From Thermocatellispora tengchongensis (GTDB lineage: Bacteria; Actinomycetota; Actinomycetes; Streptosporangiales; Streptosporangiaceae), in the NCBI RefSeq assembly GCF_014202315.1, contig NZ_JACHGN010000022.1, forward strand, positions 53,306-117,305: DNA of 64,000 nucleotides, read 5' to 3'. A program made the position numbers and the translations under genes. A model generated the notes under the pieces. That model had not been told where the DNA came from, ran no database searches, and was given only the letters and a program-made list of their open reading frames with translations. How positions within the stretch are numbered: the first letter of the stretch is position 1; every line of letters starts with the position of its first letter. This document shows positions 35,864 through 45,428 of the stretch, one piece after another.

Positions 35864-37252
35864 TCAGCTCCGGTTGACGGCCTTGCCGCTGGGCAGCGGG
35901 ACGTACGGGAAGGAGGTGCCGAACGGCTTGTCGTTGCGGTCCACCTTGTCGCCCGCCGCCAGGGCCTGGACGAGCTTGCCGGTCAGCGCGGCGCCCTCCA
36001 CGGCCTGCAGTTCGATGTCCACCACGTCGTCGGTGAGGCGGCGGCCGTTCGGGAAGCCGGCCAGGTCGCCGGCGAGCACGCCGAGCCGGTTGGGGTCCTT
36101 GGCCGGCGGGATCGCCATGTTCAGCCGCAGCATCTCCGAGGGGCGGAACCGGTCCGGGTCGGCGTCCTTGTTCAGGATCTGCGAGTTCAGGTCGGCCTTG
36201 ATCGGGCCGTTCCTCTTCGCGATGCCGGTCAGGAAGATCTCGACCAGGTCGTTGCGCGGCGTCTTCGGTGCCTTGATGCCGTAGACGGCCTCGATCAGCT
36301 TGGGCAGTTCGGGGTCGGTGACCCGCTTGACGACCGGCGCGACGCCGGCGTCCTTGGCCGGGGGCAGCGCGTTGAACGCGTCCTTCAGCCCGGCCGGGAC
36401 CACGACCTCGTTGACCAGCGGGTTGCCCAGCCGCGAGACCTGCACCCAGCCGTCGGGCCCCCTCTTGTCGGTGGTCGCCCACACGCCGATGACCGGGTTG
36501 CGCCGGACGTCGTGCCGCAGCGCCACCTCGGCGGCGGGCACCTGGACGGCCAGCGTGCTGACGTTGTAGCCCTTGGTGGTGTCCTGGCCGACCTCGGACA
36601 GGTTGCCGCCGTACAGCAGGTCGAACACCCGCAGGTCCAGGAAGAACGGCTCGTCGGCCTGGCCGGCGAAGGTCTTGCCGCCGCCCGGGATGCCCACGAC
36701 GGCCTGGTCGCGCAGCACCCCGTAGTCGGGCATGGACGCGGTGCCGACGTTGCTGGGCGCGACGACGCCGTCGTGCACCAGCGTCCTGGTCCCCGATCCG
36801 GTGATCCGCTTGAGCGTGTAGCGCTGCCGGAACAGCAGGTTCGGGTCGTTGAGCGAGGTCACCGGCCCGTTGTTGTACAGGAAGGTGGCGTTGCCCCGCC
36901 TGTCGTCGTCGCGGAACGTCCACTGGTAGACGACGTCGGGACGCGCGTCGCCGTCATTGTCGATCTTGATGTTGTAGCGGGAGCGCGTGTCGAAGGAGTA
37001 GAAGTTCGGGCCGCCGTTGGGCTCCTGGAACGGGATCCAGTTCGCCAGCAGGGTCACGGTGTCGGCCTTGTCGGGGCTGACGAACGCGTAGACGTCGGTG
37101 GTGTCGTTACGCGGGTCGCCCGCGATCATCGGCGCCTCGCGGTGCGAGGACGCCACACCGGTATCGGTGCGGAGCAGTGCGAACGAGGAAGCGGCCAGCG
37201 CCCCCGCGACGCCCAGCCCGACCAGCGCGCGCCGGTTGATCCGGAGCTCCAT
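35864..37252 (-). CDS. Secreted DUF4331 protein
   Basis: 462 residues with an N-terminal signal (basic start, hydrophobic stretch to about residue 30). The DUF4331 body begins SSHREAPMIAGDPRNDTTDV, the family's hallmark, and has PYVPLPSGK near the end. Family members are exported, mostly beta proteins of unknown role. ATG start. It is the first gene of a three-gene unit with a TPR protein and a NicO metal transporter, a grouping that suggests metal or peroxide handling outside the membrane. Confidence 0.9.
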   Translation of the reverse strand: MELRINRRALVGLGVAGALAASSFALLRTDTGVASSHREAPMIAGDPRNDTTDVYAFVSPDKADTVTLLANWIPFQEPNGGPNFYSFDTRSRYNIKIDNDGDARPDVVYQWTFRDDDRRGNATFLYNNGPVTSLNDPNLLFRQRYTLKRITGSGTRTLVHDGVVAPSNVGTASMPDYGVLRDQAVVGIPGGGKTFAGQADEPFFLDLRVFDLLYGGNLSEVGQDTTKGYNVSTLAVQVPAAEVALRHDVRRNPVIGVWATTDKRGPDGWVQVSRLGNPLVNEVVVPAGLKDAFNALPPAKDAGVAPVVKRVTDPELPKLIEAVYGIKAPKTPRNDLVEIFLTGIAKRNGPIKADLNSQILNKDADPDRFRPSEMLRLNMAIPPAKDPNRLGVLAGDLAGFPNGRRLTDDVVDIELQAVEGAALTGKLVQALAAGDKVDRNDKPFGTSFPYVPLPSGKAVNRS

Positions 37253-37373
37253 GTCGGTTCGGTCCTTTCGACCAAGGATGAGGGTGTGTCCAAGGACCCG
37301 GCCGGGGTTCCTCGACCCTCTATTCGCCGCTGGAGCGTCCGCGGATTGGCGCGAGTTCCGGGGCCGCCTCCCC

Positions 37374-39125
37374 TCAGCCCTCCACGGAGGTCATGATCTC
37401 GGAGTCGGCCGCGAACTGGGTGGTGGCCAGCTCCCGGTACAGCGCGTCGCCGGACACCAGCTCGGCGTGCGTGCCGATCGCGCGTACGCGGCCGGCCTCC
37501 AGCACCACGATCCGGTCGGCGCCGGTGACCGTGGACAGGCGATGCGCGATCACGAGCACGGTCGTCTCGCCCGCAACCTCGTCGATGACCTCGCGCAGCC
37601 GCATCTCGTTCACCGCGTCGAGCTGGGAGGTGGCCTCGTCGAGCAGCAGCACCCGGGGCCGGCGCAGCAGCGCCCGCGCGATGGCCACCCGCTGCCGCTC
37701 GCCGCCCGAGAGCATCTGCCCCCGGTGCCCGACCGCCGTCTCCAGCCCTTCGGGCAGCCGCTCCACCAGGTCGGTGAGCTGCGTACGCCGCAGCACCTCG
37801 GCGATCTCGGCGTCGGTGGCGCCGGGCGCGCCGAAGACCAGGTTCTCCCGCAGCGACCCGGCGAGCACCGGCGCGTCCTGCTCCACGTAGCCGATCGCGG
37901 CACGCAGCTCCGGCAGCGGCAGCTCGGTCAGATCGCGGCCGTCGATCAGGATCGACCCGGACGCCGGCTCGTAGAAGCGTTCGAGCAGCGCGAAGATCGT
38001 GGACTTGCCCGCGCCCGACGGGCCGACCAGCGCGGTCATGCCGCCCGCCGGCACCTCGAACGAGACGCCGTGCAGCGCGGGCGAGCGGTCCTCGCCGTAG
38101 TGGAAGTGCACATCGCGCAGCGACAGCGCCGCCGGCGTGCTCTCCTTCTCCGCGACCGGCTCGTCCAGCGGCTCGGTCTCCAGGTCCTCGATCTCGCGCA
38201 GCCGGGTCACCGCCGCCAGCCCGGTCTGGAGCTGGGTGACGCCTTCGACCAGCATCGAGATCGGACCGGTCAGGTAGAACAGGTAGAGCAGGAACGCGAT
38301 CAGCGCCGAGATCTCCAGCGACCCGTTCGCCACCCTGATCCCGCCGACCCCGAGCACCGCCAGGAAGGCCAGTTGCACGCCGAGCCAGGTCGAGGTGCCC
38401 GCGATGGCGCTCCAGCGGGCCGCGGTCACGCCGCGCCGCCACGCCTCCCGCGCCGCCACCCGCACGGCCTCGGTCTCGCGCGCCTCCGCCCCCGACGCCT
38501 TGACCGTACGGAACGCCTGCAGCGCGCGGTCCAGCCCGGCGCCCATCTCGCCGAGCGCCATCTGCGCCTGCGCGGTGGCCCGGCCGATGCGCGGGAACAC
38601 GAACAGCCCGATCGCCGCGATCAGGGTCAGCACACCGAGCGTGACCCCGAGCAGCACCGGGTCCATGGCCGCCATCAGGGCCACGCACCCGATCAGCATG
38701 AACACGGCCGTGATCCCGTTGGTCACGCCGCTGGTGCACACCGCGCGCAGCAGCGTCGTGTCGGCGGTCACCCGCGACAGCAGGTCGCCGGGCTTGAGCC
38801 GGTCCACATCGTGCACGCGTAACCGCAGCATGCGCCCGACCAGCCCGAGCCGGGCGCTCAGCACGATGCTCTCGGCGGTGCGCTCCAGCACGTACGACCC
38901 GGCGGCCGAGATCGCGGCCCCGCACAGCACCAGCACCGTCAACAGCACGATCGGCCCGGCGAGCGACCCGCCCGACCCGAACGCCTCGATCACCGTCTTC
39001 GCGACCAGCGGCTCGGCCAGCCCCGCCATCCCGCCCACGAAGCCGAGCAGACCGCCGGCGACCAACATCCACTTCTGCGGCCTGATGTGCGTGAGCAACA
39101 ACCGCCACGACCCTCGGGGAATCAC
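37374..39125 (-). CDS. ABC exporter (fused TM-ATPase, MsbA-like)
   Basis: 583 residues. Residues 1-310 form a six-helix ABC type I exporter domain; residues 335-575 form the ATPase with Walker A VGPSGAGKST, signature MLSGGERQRVAIARAL and Walker B VLLLDEATSQLD. A half-transporter of this type works as a homodimer or with a partner; no partner is in sight. GTG start; I saw no clear ribosome binding site. Substrate unknown. Confidence 0.92.
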   Translation of the reverse strand: MIPRGSWRLLLTHIRPQKWMLVAGGLLGFVGGMAGLAEPLVAKTVIEAFGSGGSLAGPIVLLTVLVLCGAAISAAGSYVLERTAESIVLSARLGLVGRMLRLRVHDVDRLKPGDLLSRVTADTTLLRAVCTSGVTNGITAVFMLIGCVALMAAMDPVLLGVTLGVLTLIAAIGLFVFPRIGRATAQAQMALGEMGAGLDRALQAFRTVKASGAEARETEAVRVAAREAWRRGVTAARWSAIAGTSTWLGVQLAFLAVLGVGGIRVANGSLEISALIAFLLYLFYLTGPISMLVEGVTQLQTGLAAVTRLREIEDLETEPLDEPVAEKESTPAALSLRDVHFHYGEDRSPALHGVSFEVPAGGMTALVGPSGAGKSTIFALLERFYEPASGSILIDGRDLTELPLPELRAAIGYVEQDAPVLAGSLRENLVFGAPGATDAEIAEVLRRTQLTDLVERLPEGLETAVGHRGQMLSGGERQRVAIARALLRRPRVLLLDEATSQLDAVNEMRLREVIDEVAGETTVLVIAHRLSTVTGADRIVVLEAGRVRAIGTHAELVSGDALYRELATTQFAADSEIMTSVEG

Positions 39126-39347
39126 GTCCGTGAAACGGCCCGGATGATCGCCTCCGTTCCACCCCGAGCCGGAGAGGACCGGAAATCATTACAAAGTAGG
39201 AGGTCAGTTCCGCACAAAGGATGAAGCCACTTCGCCGCGCAGCGCGATTGACGAGCAGGAAACCGGGAACTTCGGCTGTGCGGAGCCTCTCCTTTCCGCA
39301 CAAGGGGGGCCGGTTTCCCGGGGCGTGCGCCCGGGACTGCGGCCGTT

Positions 39348-39384
39348 GGGGGCATCTCCGGCGGAACCCGCAGGGGATGCCCCC
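39348..39384. terminator. 9-bp-stem hairpin in a gene-free region
   Basis: GGGGGCATC pairs perfectly with GATGCCCCC around a 19-nt loop that has its own small stem. It lies in the 1.27-kb space between the ABC exporter gene (ends 39125) and hutU (40396). Its transcript is not clear; it may end a message from either side or mark an unannotated RNA. Confidence 0.45.
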
Positions 39385-39389
39385 TCATG

Positions 39390-39870
39390 ACCCCACCCCA
39401 CCCGCTCCACCACCCGCCACGTCGCCACCCGGCACGAACCCCGCGCCGCCCGCCACGTCGCACCCACCCCGCCCCCCACGCCACCTCGCAGTGGCCTTCG
39501 CGCCGCGCCGCCGCCTGGCACGTAGTCTGCGCCGCGTCGCCACCTGGCACCCACCCCGTACTCCGCGCCACCTCGCGCGCGCCTCCCGCCGCGCCGCTGC
39601 CCGGCGCGCTGCGCCGCGTCGCCACCTGGCACCCACCCCGTACTCCGCGCCACCTCGCGCGCGCCTCGCGCCGCGCCGCCGCCTGGCGCGCTCTGCGTCG
39701 CGTCGCCACCTGGCGCCCACCTCGCGCCGCGCGCCATCTGGCGCGCATCTCGGCCGTGCCGCCACCTGGCACCGCGCCGCGCGGTCACCTCGCAGGCACC
39801 TCGCGCTGCGGGGTCGCCTTGCACGCAGCCGGCGCCGCGGGCCACCTTGCACTGCGCACCACGCACCCAC
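39390..39870. repeat. GC-rich degenerate repeat array with a 59-bp exact direct repeat
   Basis: Many diverged copies of motifs such as CGCCACCTGGC and CGCGCCGC fill this stretch. Within it, 39527-39585 and 39609-39667 are identical over 59 bp (period 82). The rest of 39126-40359 holds no gene I can support; open frames there have repeat-like, not protein-like, composition. Confidence 0.7.
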
Positions 39871-40359
39871 TAGCACCGCTGCCCCCACCCCCGGCCACCG
39901 CTTATCCACCGCCACTCCTGCCCTACCCGGGCCACACCGCCCAGGGGGAGCTCTGCCTCAGCGACAGCCCCTGCCCCCGCAGGCACCTGCCCCCATAAGA
40001 CCGTCGCCCCCACCAGCGTGGGTGCGAAGTGGCACCGGTGGCGGCCAGGTGGAGCGGGGCGGGTGCGAGTGCGGGCGGGGTGTCAGTGGCGGAGGTGCCG
40101 ATGGGGGCGGAGGTCGCGGCGGGGTGCTGTGGGCGGAGGTGAGCCTGGGAGCAGAGGTGCTGCGCCGGGCGGGTGTGTCCGAGTTCGGGAGGAGGCAGCG
40201 GGAGGGCACGCACATTCCGGTACTACGTCCCGTCCCGTCTTTTGGGAGATGCACCGCTGCCTGGACACTCCCCGGTGCGGTTCGTGCGGGCTGGTGTGTC
40301 TCTCTTTTCCGGTTCGCGGCCCGTCGCGGGTTGACCGGGGTGGGGTGGGGGGATGATGC

Positions 40360-40375
40360 TGAATGAGTTCATTCA
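40360..40375. promoter_or_regulatory. Perfect 16-bp palindrome upstream of hutU (hut operator)
   Basis: TGAATGA-GT-TCATTCA is a perfect 7-2-7 inverted repeat 20 nt upstream of the hutU start. The same arms occur at 45429-45444 before the second hut operon, with only the two central bases differing. It is probably the binding site of the hut regulator, with the nearby RpiR protein the best candidate. Confidence 0.9.
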
Positions 40376-40395
40376 ACATGGGAGGGGTGCCGGGG

Positions 40396-42051
40396 ATGGC
40401 GGAGAGCCGGGTCGTGCGGGCGGCGCGGGGGAGCGCGATGACCGCGAAGGGGTGGCCGCAGGAGGCGGCGTTGCGGATGATCTGCAACAACCTGGACCCG
40501 GAGGTGGCGGAGCATCCTGAGCGGCTGGTGGTGTACGGCGGGTCGGGTAAGGCGGCGCGTGACTGGGCCTCGTTCGAGGCGATCACCCGGTCGCTGACGC
40601 GGCTGGACGGGGATGAGACGCTGCTGGTGCAGTCCGGGCGGCCCGTGGGCGTGATGCGTACGCACGAGTGGGCGCCGCGGGTGTTGATCGCGAACTCCAA
40701 CCTGGTGCCCGAGTGGGCGAACTGGGAGGAGTTCCGGCGGCTGGAGGCCGCGGGGCTGACCATGTACGGGCAGATGACCGCCGGGTCGTGGATCTACATC
40801 GGCACCCAGGGCATCTTGCAGGGCACGTACGAGACCTTCGCCGCGGTCGCGGCCAAGCGGTTCGGCGGGTCGCTGGCCGGGACGATCACGCTGACCGCGG
40901 GGCTGGGCGGCATGGGCGGGGCGCAGCCGCTGGCGGTGACCATGAACGGCGGTGTGGCCATCTGCGTGGACTGCGACCCGCGCTCCATCGAGCGGCGCAT
41001 CGGGCACCGGTACCTGGACGTGCGGGCGTCCTCGCTGGAGGAGGCGCTGCGGCTGGCGTACGAGGCGCGTGACGCCCGACGCCCGCTGTCGATCGGGGTG
41101 GAGGCCAACGCGGCCGACGCCGTGCCCGCGCTGCTGCGCATGGGCGCCGAGATCGACGTGGTGACCGACCAGACCAGCGCGCACGACCCGCTGATGTACC
41201 TGCCGCTCGGCATCGCCTTCGCCGACATGGCCGCCGAGCGCGACAAGGACCCCGAGGGCTTCACGGCGCGGGCCCGCGAGTCGATGGCCCGGCACGTCGA
41301 GGCCATGGTCGGCTTCCAGGACGCGGGGGCCGAGGTCTTCGACTACGGCAACTCGATCCGGGGCGAGGCGCGGCTCGGCGGCTACGAGCGGGCCTTCGCC
41401 TTCCCCGGGTTCGTGCCCGCGTACATCCGCCCGCTGTTCTGCCAGGGCAAGGGGCCGTTCCGGTGGGCCGCGCTGTCGGGCGACCCGGCCGACATCGCGG
41501 CCACCGACCGGGCCATCCTGTCGCTGTTCCCCGACAACGAGCCGCTGGCCCGGTGGATCAGGATGGCGGGGGAGAAGGTGGCGTTCCAGGGGCTGCCCGC
41601 GCGCATCTGCTGGCTCGGCTACGGCGAGCGCGACCTGGCCGGGGAGCGGTTCAACGACATGGTGGCCTCGGGCGAGCTGCAGGCGCCGATCGTGATCGGG
41701 CGCGACCATCTCGACTGCGGGTCGGTGGCCTCGCCGTACCGCGAGACCGAGGGCATGCTCGACGGCTCCGACGCCATCGCCGACTGGCCGCTGCTCAACG
41801 CGATGGTCAACGTGGCGAGCGGGGCGTCGTGGGTGTCGATCCACCACGGCGGCGGCGTCGGGATCGGCCGCTCGATCCACGCCGGGCAGGTCACGGTGGC
41901 CGACGGCAGCGCGCTGGCCGGGGAGAAGCTGGCGCGGGTGCTGTCCAACGACCCGGGCATGGGCGTGATCCGGCATGTGGACGCCGGCTACGAGGACGCC
42001 GTGAGCGTGGCCGCCCAGCGGCGGGTGCGGATTCCGATGCGCGAGCCGTGA
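40396..42051 (+). CDS. hutU: Urocanate hydratase
   Basis: 551 residues from the ATG at 40396, which has GGAGGGG about 9 nt upstream; earlier in-frame starts fall inside the operator. The enzyme hydrates urocanate to imidazolone propionate in histidine breakdown, with NAD as electrophilic cofactor. NAD-binding [13 protein letters not shown] and the conserved [10 protein letters not shown] with the key cysteine are present, and the C-terminal [13 protein letters not shown] matches the family. HutH (histidase) is not in this window. Followed by an RpiR regulator gene 40 nt away. Confidence 0.96.
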   Translation: MAESRVVRAARGSAMTAKGWPQEAALRMICNNLDPEVAEHPERLVVYGGSGKAARDWASFEAITRSLTRLDGDETLLVQSGRPVGVMRTHEWAPRVLIANSNLVPEWANWEEFRRLEAAGLTMYGQMTAGSWIYIGTQGILQGTYETFAAVAAKRFGGSLAGTITLTAGLGGMGGAQPLAVTMNGGVAICVDCDPRSIERRIGHRYLDVRASSLEEALRLAYEARDARRPLSIGVEANAADAVPALLRMGAEIDVVTDQTSAHDPLMYLPLGIAFADMAAERDKDPEGFTARARESMARHVEAMVGFQDAGAEVFDYGNSIRGEARLGGYERAFAFPGFVPAYIRPLFCQGKGPFRWAALSGDPADIAATDRAILSLFPDNEPLARWIRMAGEKVAFQGLPARICWLGYGERDLAGERFNDMVASGELQAPIVIGRDHLDCGSVASPYRETEGMLDGSDAIADWPLLNAMVNVASGASWVSIHHGGGVGIGRSIHAGQVTVADGSALAGEKLARVLSNDPGMGVIRHVDAGYEDAVSVAAQRRVRIPMREP

Positions 42052-42091
42052 CGGCGCTCGCGTCCCGGAGGCGTCGGGTAGGTTGCCTGGA

Positions 42092-43024
42092 ATGACCGGT
42101 GGGGCTGGAGGTGTTGGGCAGTACGTGGGGGACGGACTCGACAGACTTCTCGAAGGACGACGGCTCTCACCGGTGCAGCGGCGCATCGCGCACTATCTCG
42201 CCGAGAACCTCACCGAAGCGATCTTCCTGTCCAGCGTCGAGTTGGCCGAGCGGGCCGGCGTCAGCCAGCCCTCGGTCACCCGGTTCGCGATGGGGCTGGG
42301 TTTCGCCGGCTATCCCGAGCTGCGGCAGGCTCTGCGCCCGCTGGTCATCGGGGGCGAGGTCGCGCCGGAGCCGGGGGTGCGCCACGAAGGCGCGCGGCGC
42401 ATGGCCGAGGCCGTGGACGACGAGCTGCGCAACCTGACCGCGGTGCGCAACCGGCTCAACGGCCGCCCGGCCGCCGACTCCGACGGCCACGGCGGCGAGG
42501 GCGGCGGGCTGGCCGAGCGCCTGACCGAGCTGGGCGGGGCGCTGGCGGCCTCGCAGCCGCTGCCGGTGCTGGGGCTGCGGGTCTCCGAGGGCCTGGCCAC
42601 GACCTTCGGCTACTACGCGCGGCGCATCCACCCCGATGTGCGGCTGCTGACCCACGGCGGCTCCGAGCTGGCCGACGGCCTGCACGCCGCGCGGCGCGCG
42701 GGCGCGGAGTGGCTGGTGGCCGTGGTGCTGCCGCGCTACCCGGCCGAGGCCGTGCAGGCCCTGCGGTACGCCGACCGCCTGGGCCTGCGCATCGCGGTGA
42801 TCAGCGACCGGCCCGCAGTGCCGTTCCCGGCCCAGGTCGTGCTGGACGCCCCGGTGAGCGACCGGCTGGTCTTCGACTCCCACGCGGCGCCGCTGGCCCT
42901 GGCCATGCTGCTGGTGGAGGCCATGGCCGACGCGGCGCCGCTGCGCACCCGGGCCCGGCTGGAGGAGCTGGAGCGGATGACCGAGGAGACCGGCGCCTTC
43001 CACCACGGCGCAGCCGAGAACTAG
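42092..43024 (+). CDS. RpiR-family regulator (HTH plus SIS domain), candidate hut regulator
   Basis: 310 residues. The N-terminal RpiR-type helix-turn-helix (about 15-90) contains LSSVELAERAGVSQPSVTRF; a SIS sugar-isomerase-fold domain (about 140-275) binds the effector. ATG at 42092; TAGGTT (42079-42084) is a -10 that would start transcription at the ATG, so it may be leaderless. It sits directly after hutU, and palindromes TGAATGANNTCATTCA precede both hut operons, making it the most likely hut regulator. Known hut regulators elsewhere are GntR, IclR or HutP proteins. Confidence 0.88.
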   Translation: MTGGAGGVGQYVGDGLDRLLEGRRLSPVQRRIAHYLAENLTEAIFLSSVELAERAGVSQPSVTRFAMGLGFAGYPELRQALRPLVIGGEVAPEPGVRHEGARRMAEAVDDELRNLTAVRNRLNGRPAADSDGHGGEGGGLAERLTELGGALAASQPLPVLGLRVSEGLATTFGYYARRIHPDVRLLTHGGSELADGLHAARRAGAEWLVAVVLPRYPAEAVQALRYADRLGLRIAVISDRPAVPFPAQVVLDAPVSDRLVFDSHAAPLALAMLLVEAMADAAPLRTRARLEELERMTEETGAFHHGAAEN

Positions 43025-43773
43025 CCGGCGAGCCTGCGCATCGAGCGCACCGACCACGTCAGGGCCAGCACGGCCAGGACGAGGGTGAGCCCGAACGCCA
43101 GCGGGATCGAGCCGTCGCCGAGGTCGCCGGCGAACAGCGCCCGGCCGGCCTCGACGGCGTGGTAGAGCGGGTTGAACAGGGCCACGGTCTGCATCCACTG
43201 CGGGGCCAGCGACATCGGCAGCAGGATTCCGGTGAGCAGGATCAGCGGCATCGCGAAAAACTGCATGATCTGCGACATGCCGTTCTCGTCGCGCACGGCC
43301 AGCGCCATGCCGTACGACAGGCCGGAGGCGAGCATGCCGACGACCGCCATCAGCAGCAGCATGAGTAGCAGGCCGATCGGGTCGGCCCGCATCCCCATCA
43401 GCGCGGCCAGGCCGACCACGAGCAGGGCCTGCACGATGAGCTGGACGACGTCGCGGAGCGTGCGGCCGAGCACGATGGCGGGCCGCCACACCTGGCTGAC
43501 GGCCAGCCGCTCCAGGTAGCCCTCGCGCAGCTCGTAGATCATGCCGAAGCCGACGAACAGCGAGCCGAACAGCGCGACCATCATCATCACGCCGGGCGTG
43601 AACGCCTCCAGCGCCTCGGCCTGTGAGGCGCCGACGGCGCCGGTGTTGGCGAGCAGCGGGGCGAACAGCAGCAGGTACAGCACCGGCTGGAGCACGCCGA
43701 ACAGCGGCCAGATCGGGTTGCGCAGGGTGGAGCGCAGCTCGTACCCGAGGAAGAGCATCGTGTGCTTGAGCAT
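43021..43773 (-). CDS. ABC-2 type transporter permease (DrrB-like)
   Basis: 250 residues, six transmembrane helices typical of ABC-2 drug or polysaccharide exporters. ATG start 17 nt after the ATPase stop. Its stop codon overlaps the RpiR stop on the other strand through a shared CTAG. Works with the DrrA-like ATPase; PadR control suggests a drug or stress-compound export function. Confidence 0.9.
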   Translation of the reverse strand: MLKHTMLFLGYELRSTLRNPIWPLFGVLQPVLYLLLFAPLLANTGAVGASQAEALEAFTPGVMMMVALFGSLFVGFGMIYELREGYLERLAVSQVWRPAIVLGRTLRDVVQLIVQALLVVGLAALMGMRADPIGLLLMLLLMAVVGMLASGLSYGMALAVRDENGMSQIMQFFAMPLILLTGILLPMSLAPQWMQTVALFNPLYHAVEAGRALFAGDLGDGSIPLAFGLTLVLAVLALTWSVRSMRRLAG

Positions 43774-43790
43774 TGGGGGGGTCCCGTCGG

Positions 43791-44762
43791 TCAGGCCGCG
43801 TCGCGCAGCGAGCGGCCGGTGTGGCGGAGGAAGACGTCGTCGAGGGTGGCGCGGTCCAGCGCGATCGACCGGATGGCGATGCCGTGCTCCTCAAGGGCGC
43901 GCAGCAGGTGGGGCAGGCGGTGCTCGCCGTCGTCGAGGTACGCGCGCAGCACGCCGTCCTCGGGGCGTACCTCCTTGACGTACTCCTGGGCGCCCAGCAG
44001 GTCCGTGGCCCGCCCGGCGGCGCCGTCGGCGAGCCGCAGCGTCACCACGTCGCCCGCGACCTGCTTCTTCAGTTCGGCCGGCGTGCCCTCGGCGACGACC
44101 AGGCCGTGGTCGATGATGGCGAGGCGGTCGCACAGCGCGTCGGCCTCGTCGAGGTAGTGGGTGGTGAGCAGCACGCTGGTGCCCCGCTCGCGCAGGGCGC
44201 GCACCTCGTCCCACAGGTTGGCCCGGTTCTGCGGGTCCAGGCCGGTGGTGGGCTCGTCCAGGAACAGCAGCGGGGGCTCGTTGACCAGGCCGATGGCCAG
44301 CGCGATGCGGCGCTTCTGGCCGCCGGACAGCGTGCGCACCGGGCGGTCGGCGACCTCGGCCAGGCTGAAGGCGGCCAGCAGTTCCGCGGCCCGCTTGTCC
44401 GCCTCGTGCCTGGTCATGCCGGCGATGCGGGCGGCCAGCACGATGCCCGCGCGGCCGGTCGCGTTCTCGTCCACGCCGCCCGCCTGGCCGACGTACCCGA
44501 TCCGCCGCCGGACCTTGGCCGGCTCGGCGCGTACGTCGTGCCCGGCGACGGTGGCGGTGCCCTCGGTGGGCTCGATCAGGGTGGCGAGCATGCGCACGGT
44601 GGTGGTCTTGCCGGCCCCGTTGGGGCCGAGGCAGGCGAAGATCTCGCCCTCGCCGATGGTCAGGTCGATCCCTTTGACGGCCTCCACGATCTGGTGGCCG
44701 CGTTGCCCGCGCCGGGCGCGCGTCTTGAAGGACTTCTTCAGTCCCCGGGCGTCAACGATCAC
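43791..44762 (-). CDS. ABC transporter ATPase (DrrA-like)
   Basis: 323 residues. Walker A GPNGAGKTT, signature TLSGGQKRRIALAIGL, Walker B LLFLDEPTTGLDP and H-loop TTHYLDEADALCD; a C-terminal DrrA-type extension (about 225-320) follows. The start is taken as the GTG at 44760-44762 with GGAG 5 nt upstream; a TTG ten codons earlier lies inside the operator. Partner of the downstream permease and probably repressed by the PadR protein encoded upstream. Confidence 0.92.
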   Translation of the reverse strand: MIVDARGLKKSFKTRARRGQRGHQIVEAVKGIDLTIGEGEIFACLGPNGAGKTTTVRMLATLIEPTEGTATVAGHDVRAEPAKVRRRIGYVGQAGGVDENATGRAGIVLAARIAGMTRHEADKRAAELLAAFSLAEVADRPVRTLSGGQKRRIALAIGLVNEPPLLFLDEPTTGLDPQNRANLWDEVRALRERGTSVLLTTHYLDEADALCDRLAIIDHGLVVAEGTPAELKKQVAGDVVTLRLADGAAGRATDLLGAQEYVKEVRPEDGVLRAYLDDGEHRLPHLLRALEEHGIAIRSIALDRATLDDVFLRHTGRSLRDAA

Positions 44763-44786
44763 GGTGTCTCCAGGGTGGGTCGGGGG

Positions 44787-44833
44787 TGTCAACGTACATT
44801 GACAGATATGTGTCCGTCAACCTTGGTTGACGG
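44787..44833 (-). promoter_or_regulatory. Promoter and double palindrome between padR and the ABC operon
   Basis: On the minus strand TTGACG (44815-44820) and TACGTT (44791-44796) are separated by 18 nt, a good promoter for the ATPase gene. Two inverted repeats cover it: the perfect 20-bp CCGTCAACCTTGGTTGACGG (44814-44833) over the -35, and TGTCAA-N6-TTGACA (44787-44804) over the -10. Bound regulator would block RNA polymerase, as expected for PadR. Confidence 0.75.
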
Positions 44834-44848
44834 CGTGCCGTGGTGGTG

Positions 44849-45382
44849 TCAGGGCAGGTCGCCGGACTCGACCCGGCCCATCGCCTCGCGCAGCCAGTCG
44901 AGCTGGGCGCGCAACTGGGCCGACTGCAGGCGCAGGTTCTCGTCGATGTGCCGGGGCGCGCCGTACGCCTGCTTGGCGCCGAGGGCTCGTTCGAGCATCT
45001 TGAGCGACAGTTCGAGCTGCTCGGCCCGCCCGCGCATGGCGTCGAGGAGCTGCGGCCGGTCCAGGCGGTCCATGAAGGTCAGGGCCACCTGGAACGGATC
45101 GACGATCGGCTTGATCTCCCACCAGTACCCGAAGAGCCTGCTGTGGAAGTCCTGCCGCCCGGCGTCGGTGATCGCGTAGACGGTCTTGCCGCCCCTGCCC
45201 CCTTCCACCACTTCGAGCAGGCCCTCGTCGGCCATCTTGGCCAGGCCGTGGTAGATCGAGCCGAAGGCGACGTTGGCCCAGTTGTCGGCGCCCCACAGCT
45301 CCAGCCGGCGCCGCACCTCGTAGCCGTGCAGCGGGCCGTCCAGCAGGACGCCCAGGATCAGTATCCGGGTCGAGGAGGACAT
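44849..45382 (-). CDS. PadR-family transcriptional regulator
   Basis: 177 residues. PadR winged helix (about 1-85) beginning STRILILGVLLDGPLHGYEV, then the family's C-terminal dimerisation helices with AYGAPRHIDENL. It lies upstream of, and on the same strand as, the DrrAB-like genes and is probably their repressor, released by the exported compound. No good ribosome binding site was seen before the ATG. Confidence 0.88.
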   Translation of the reverse strand: MSSSTRILILGVLLDGPLHGYEVRRRLELWGADNWANVAFGSIYHGLAKMADEGLLEVVEGGRGGKTVYAITDAGRQDFHSRLFGYWWEIKPIVDPFQVALTFMDRLDRPQLLDAMRGRAEQLELSLKMLERALGAKQAYGAPRHIDENLRLQSAQLRAQLDWLREAMGRVESGDLP

Positions 45383-45383
45383 G

Positions 45384-45407
45384 CTCAAGTTTGAGTACAA
45401 ATTTGAG
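45384..45407. promoter_or_regulatory. Inverted repeats at the padR start
   Basis: CTCAAGTTTGAG (perfect 5-2-5, 45384-45395) and the adjacent CAAATTTG (45398-45405) lie directly upstream of the PadR ATG. They differ in sequence from the repeats at 44787-44833, so either PadR tolerates both or another factor binds here. Confidence 0.5.
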
Positions 45408-45428
45408 TAGAAGTCAAACGCATTCCGC

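Noticed and set aside
39221..40366. Open frame from an ATG at 39221 across the repeat region
   Set aside because: Protein is Pro/Arg/His repeats produced by the GC-rich array, no clear ribosome binding site and no conserved motif.
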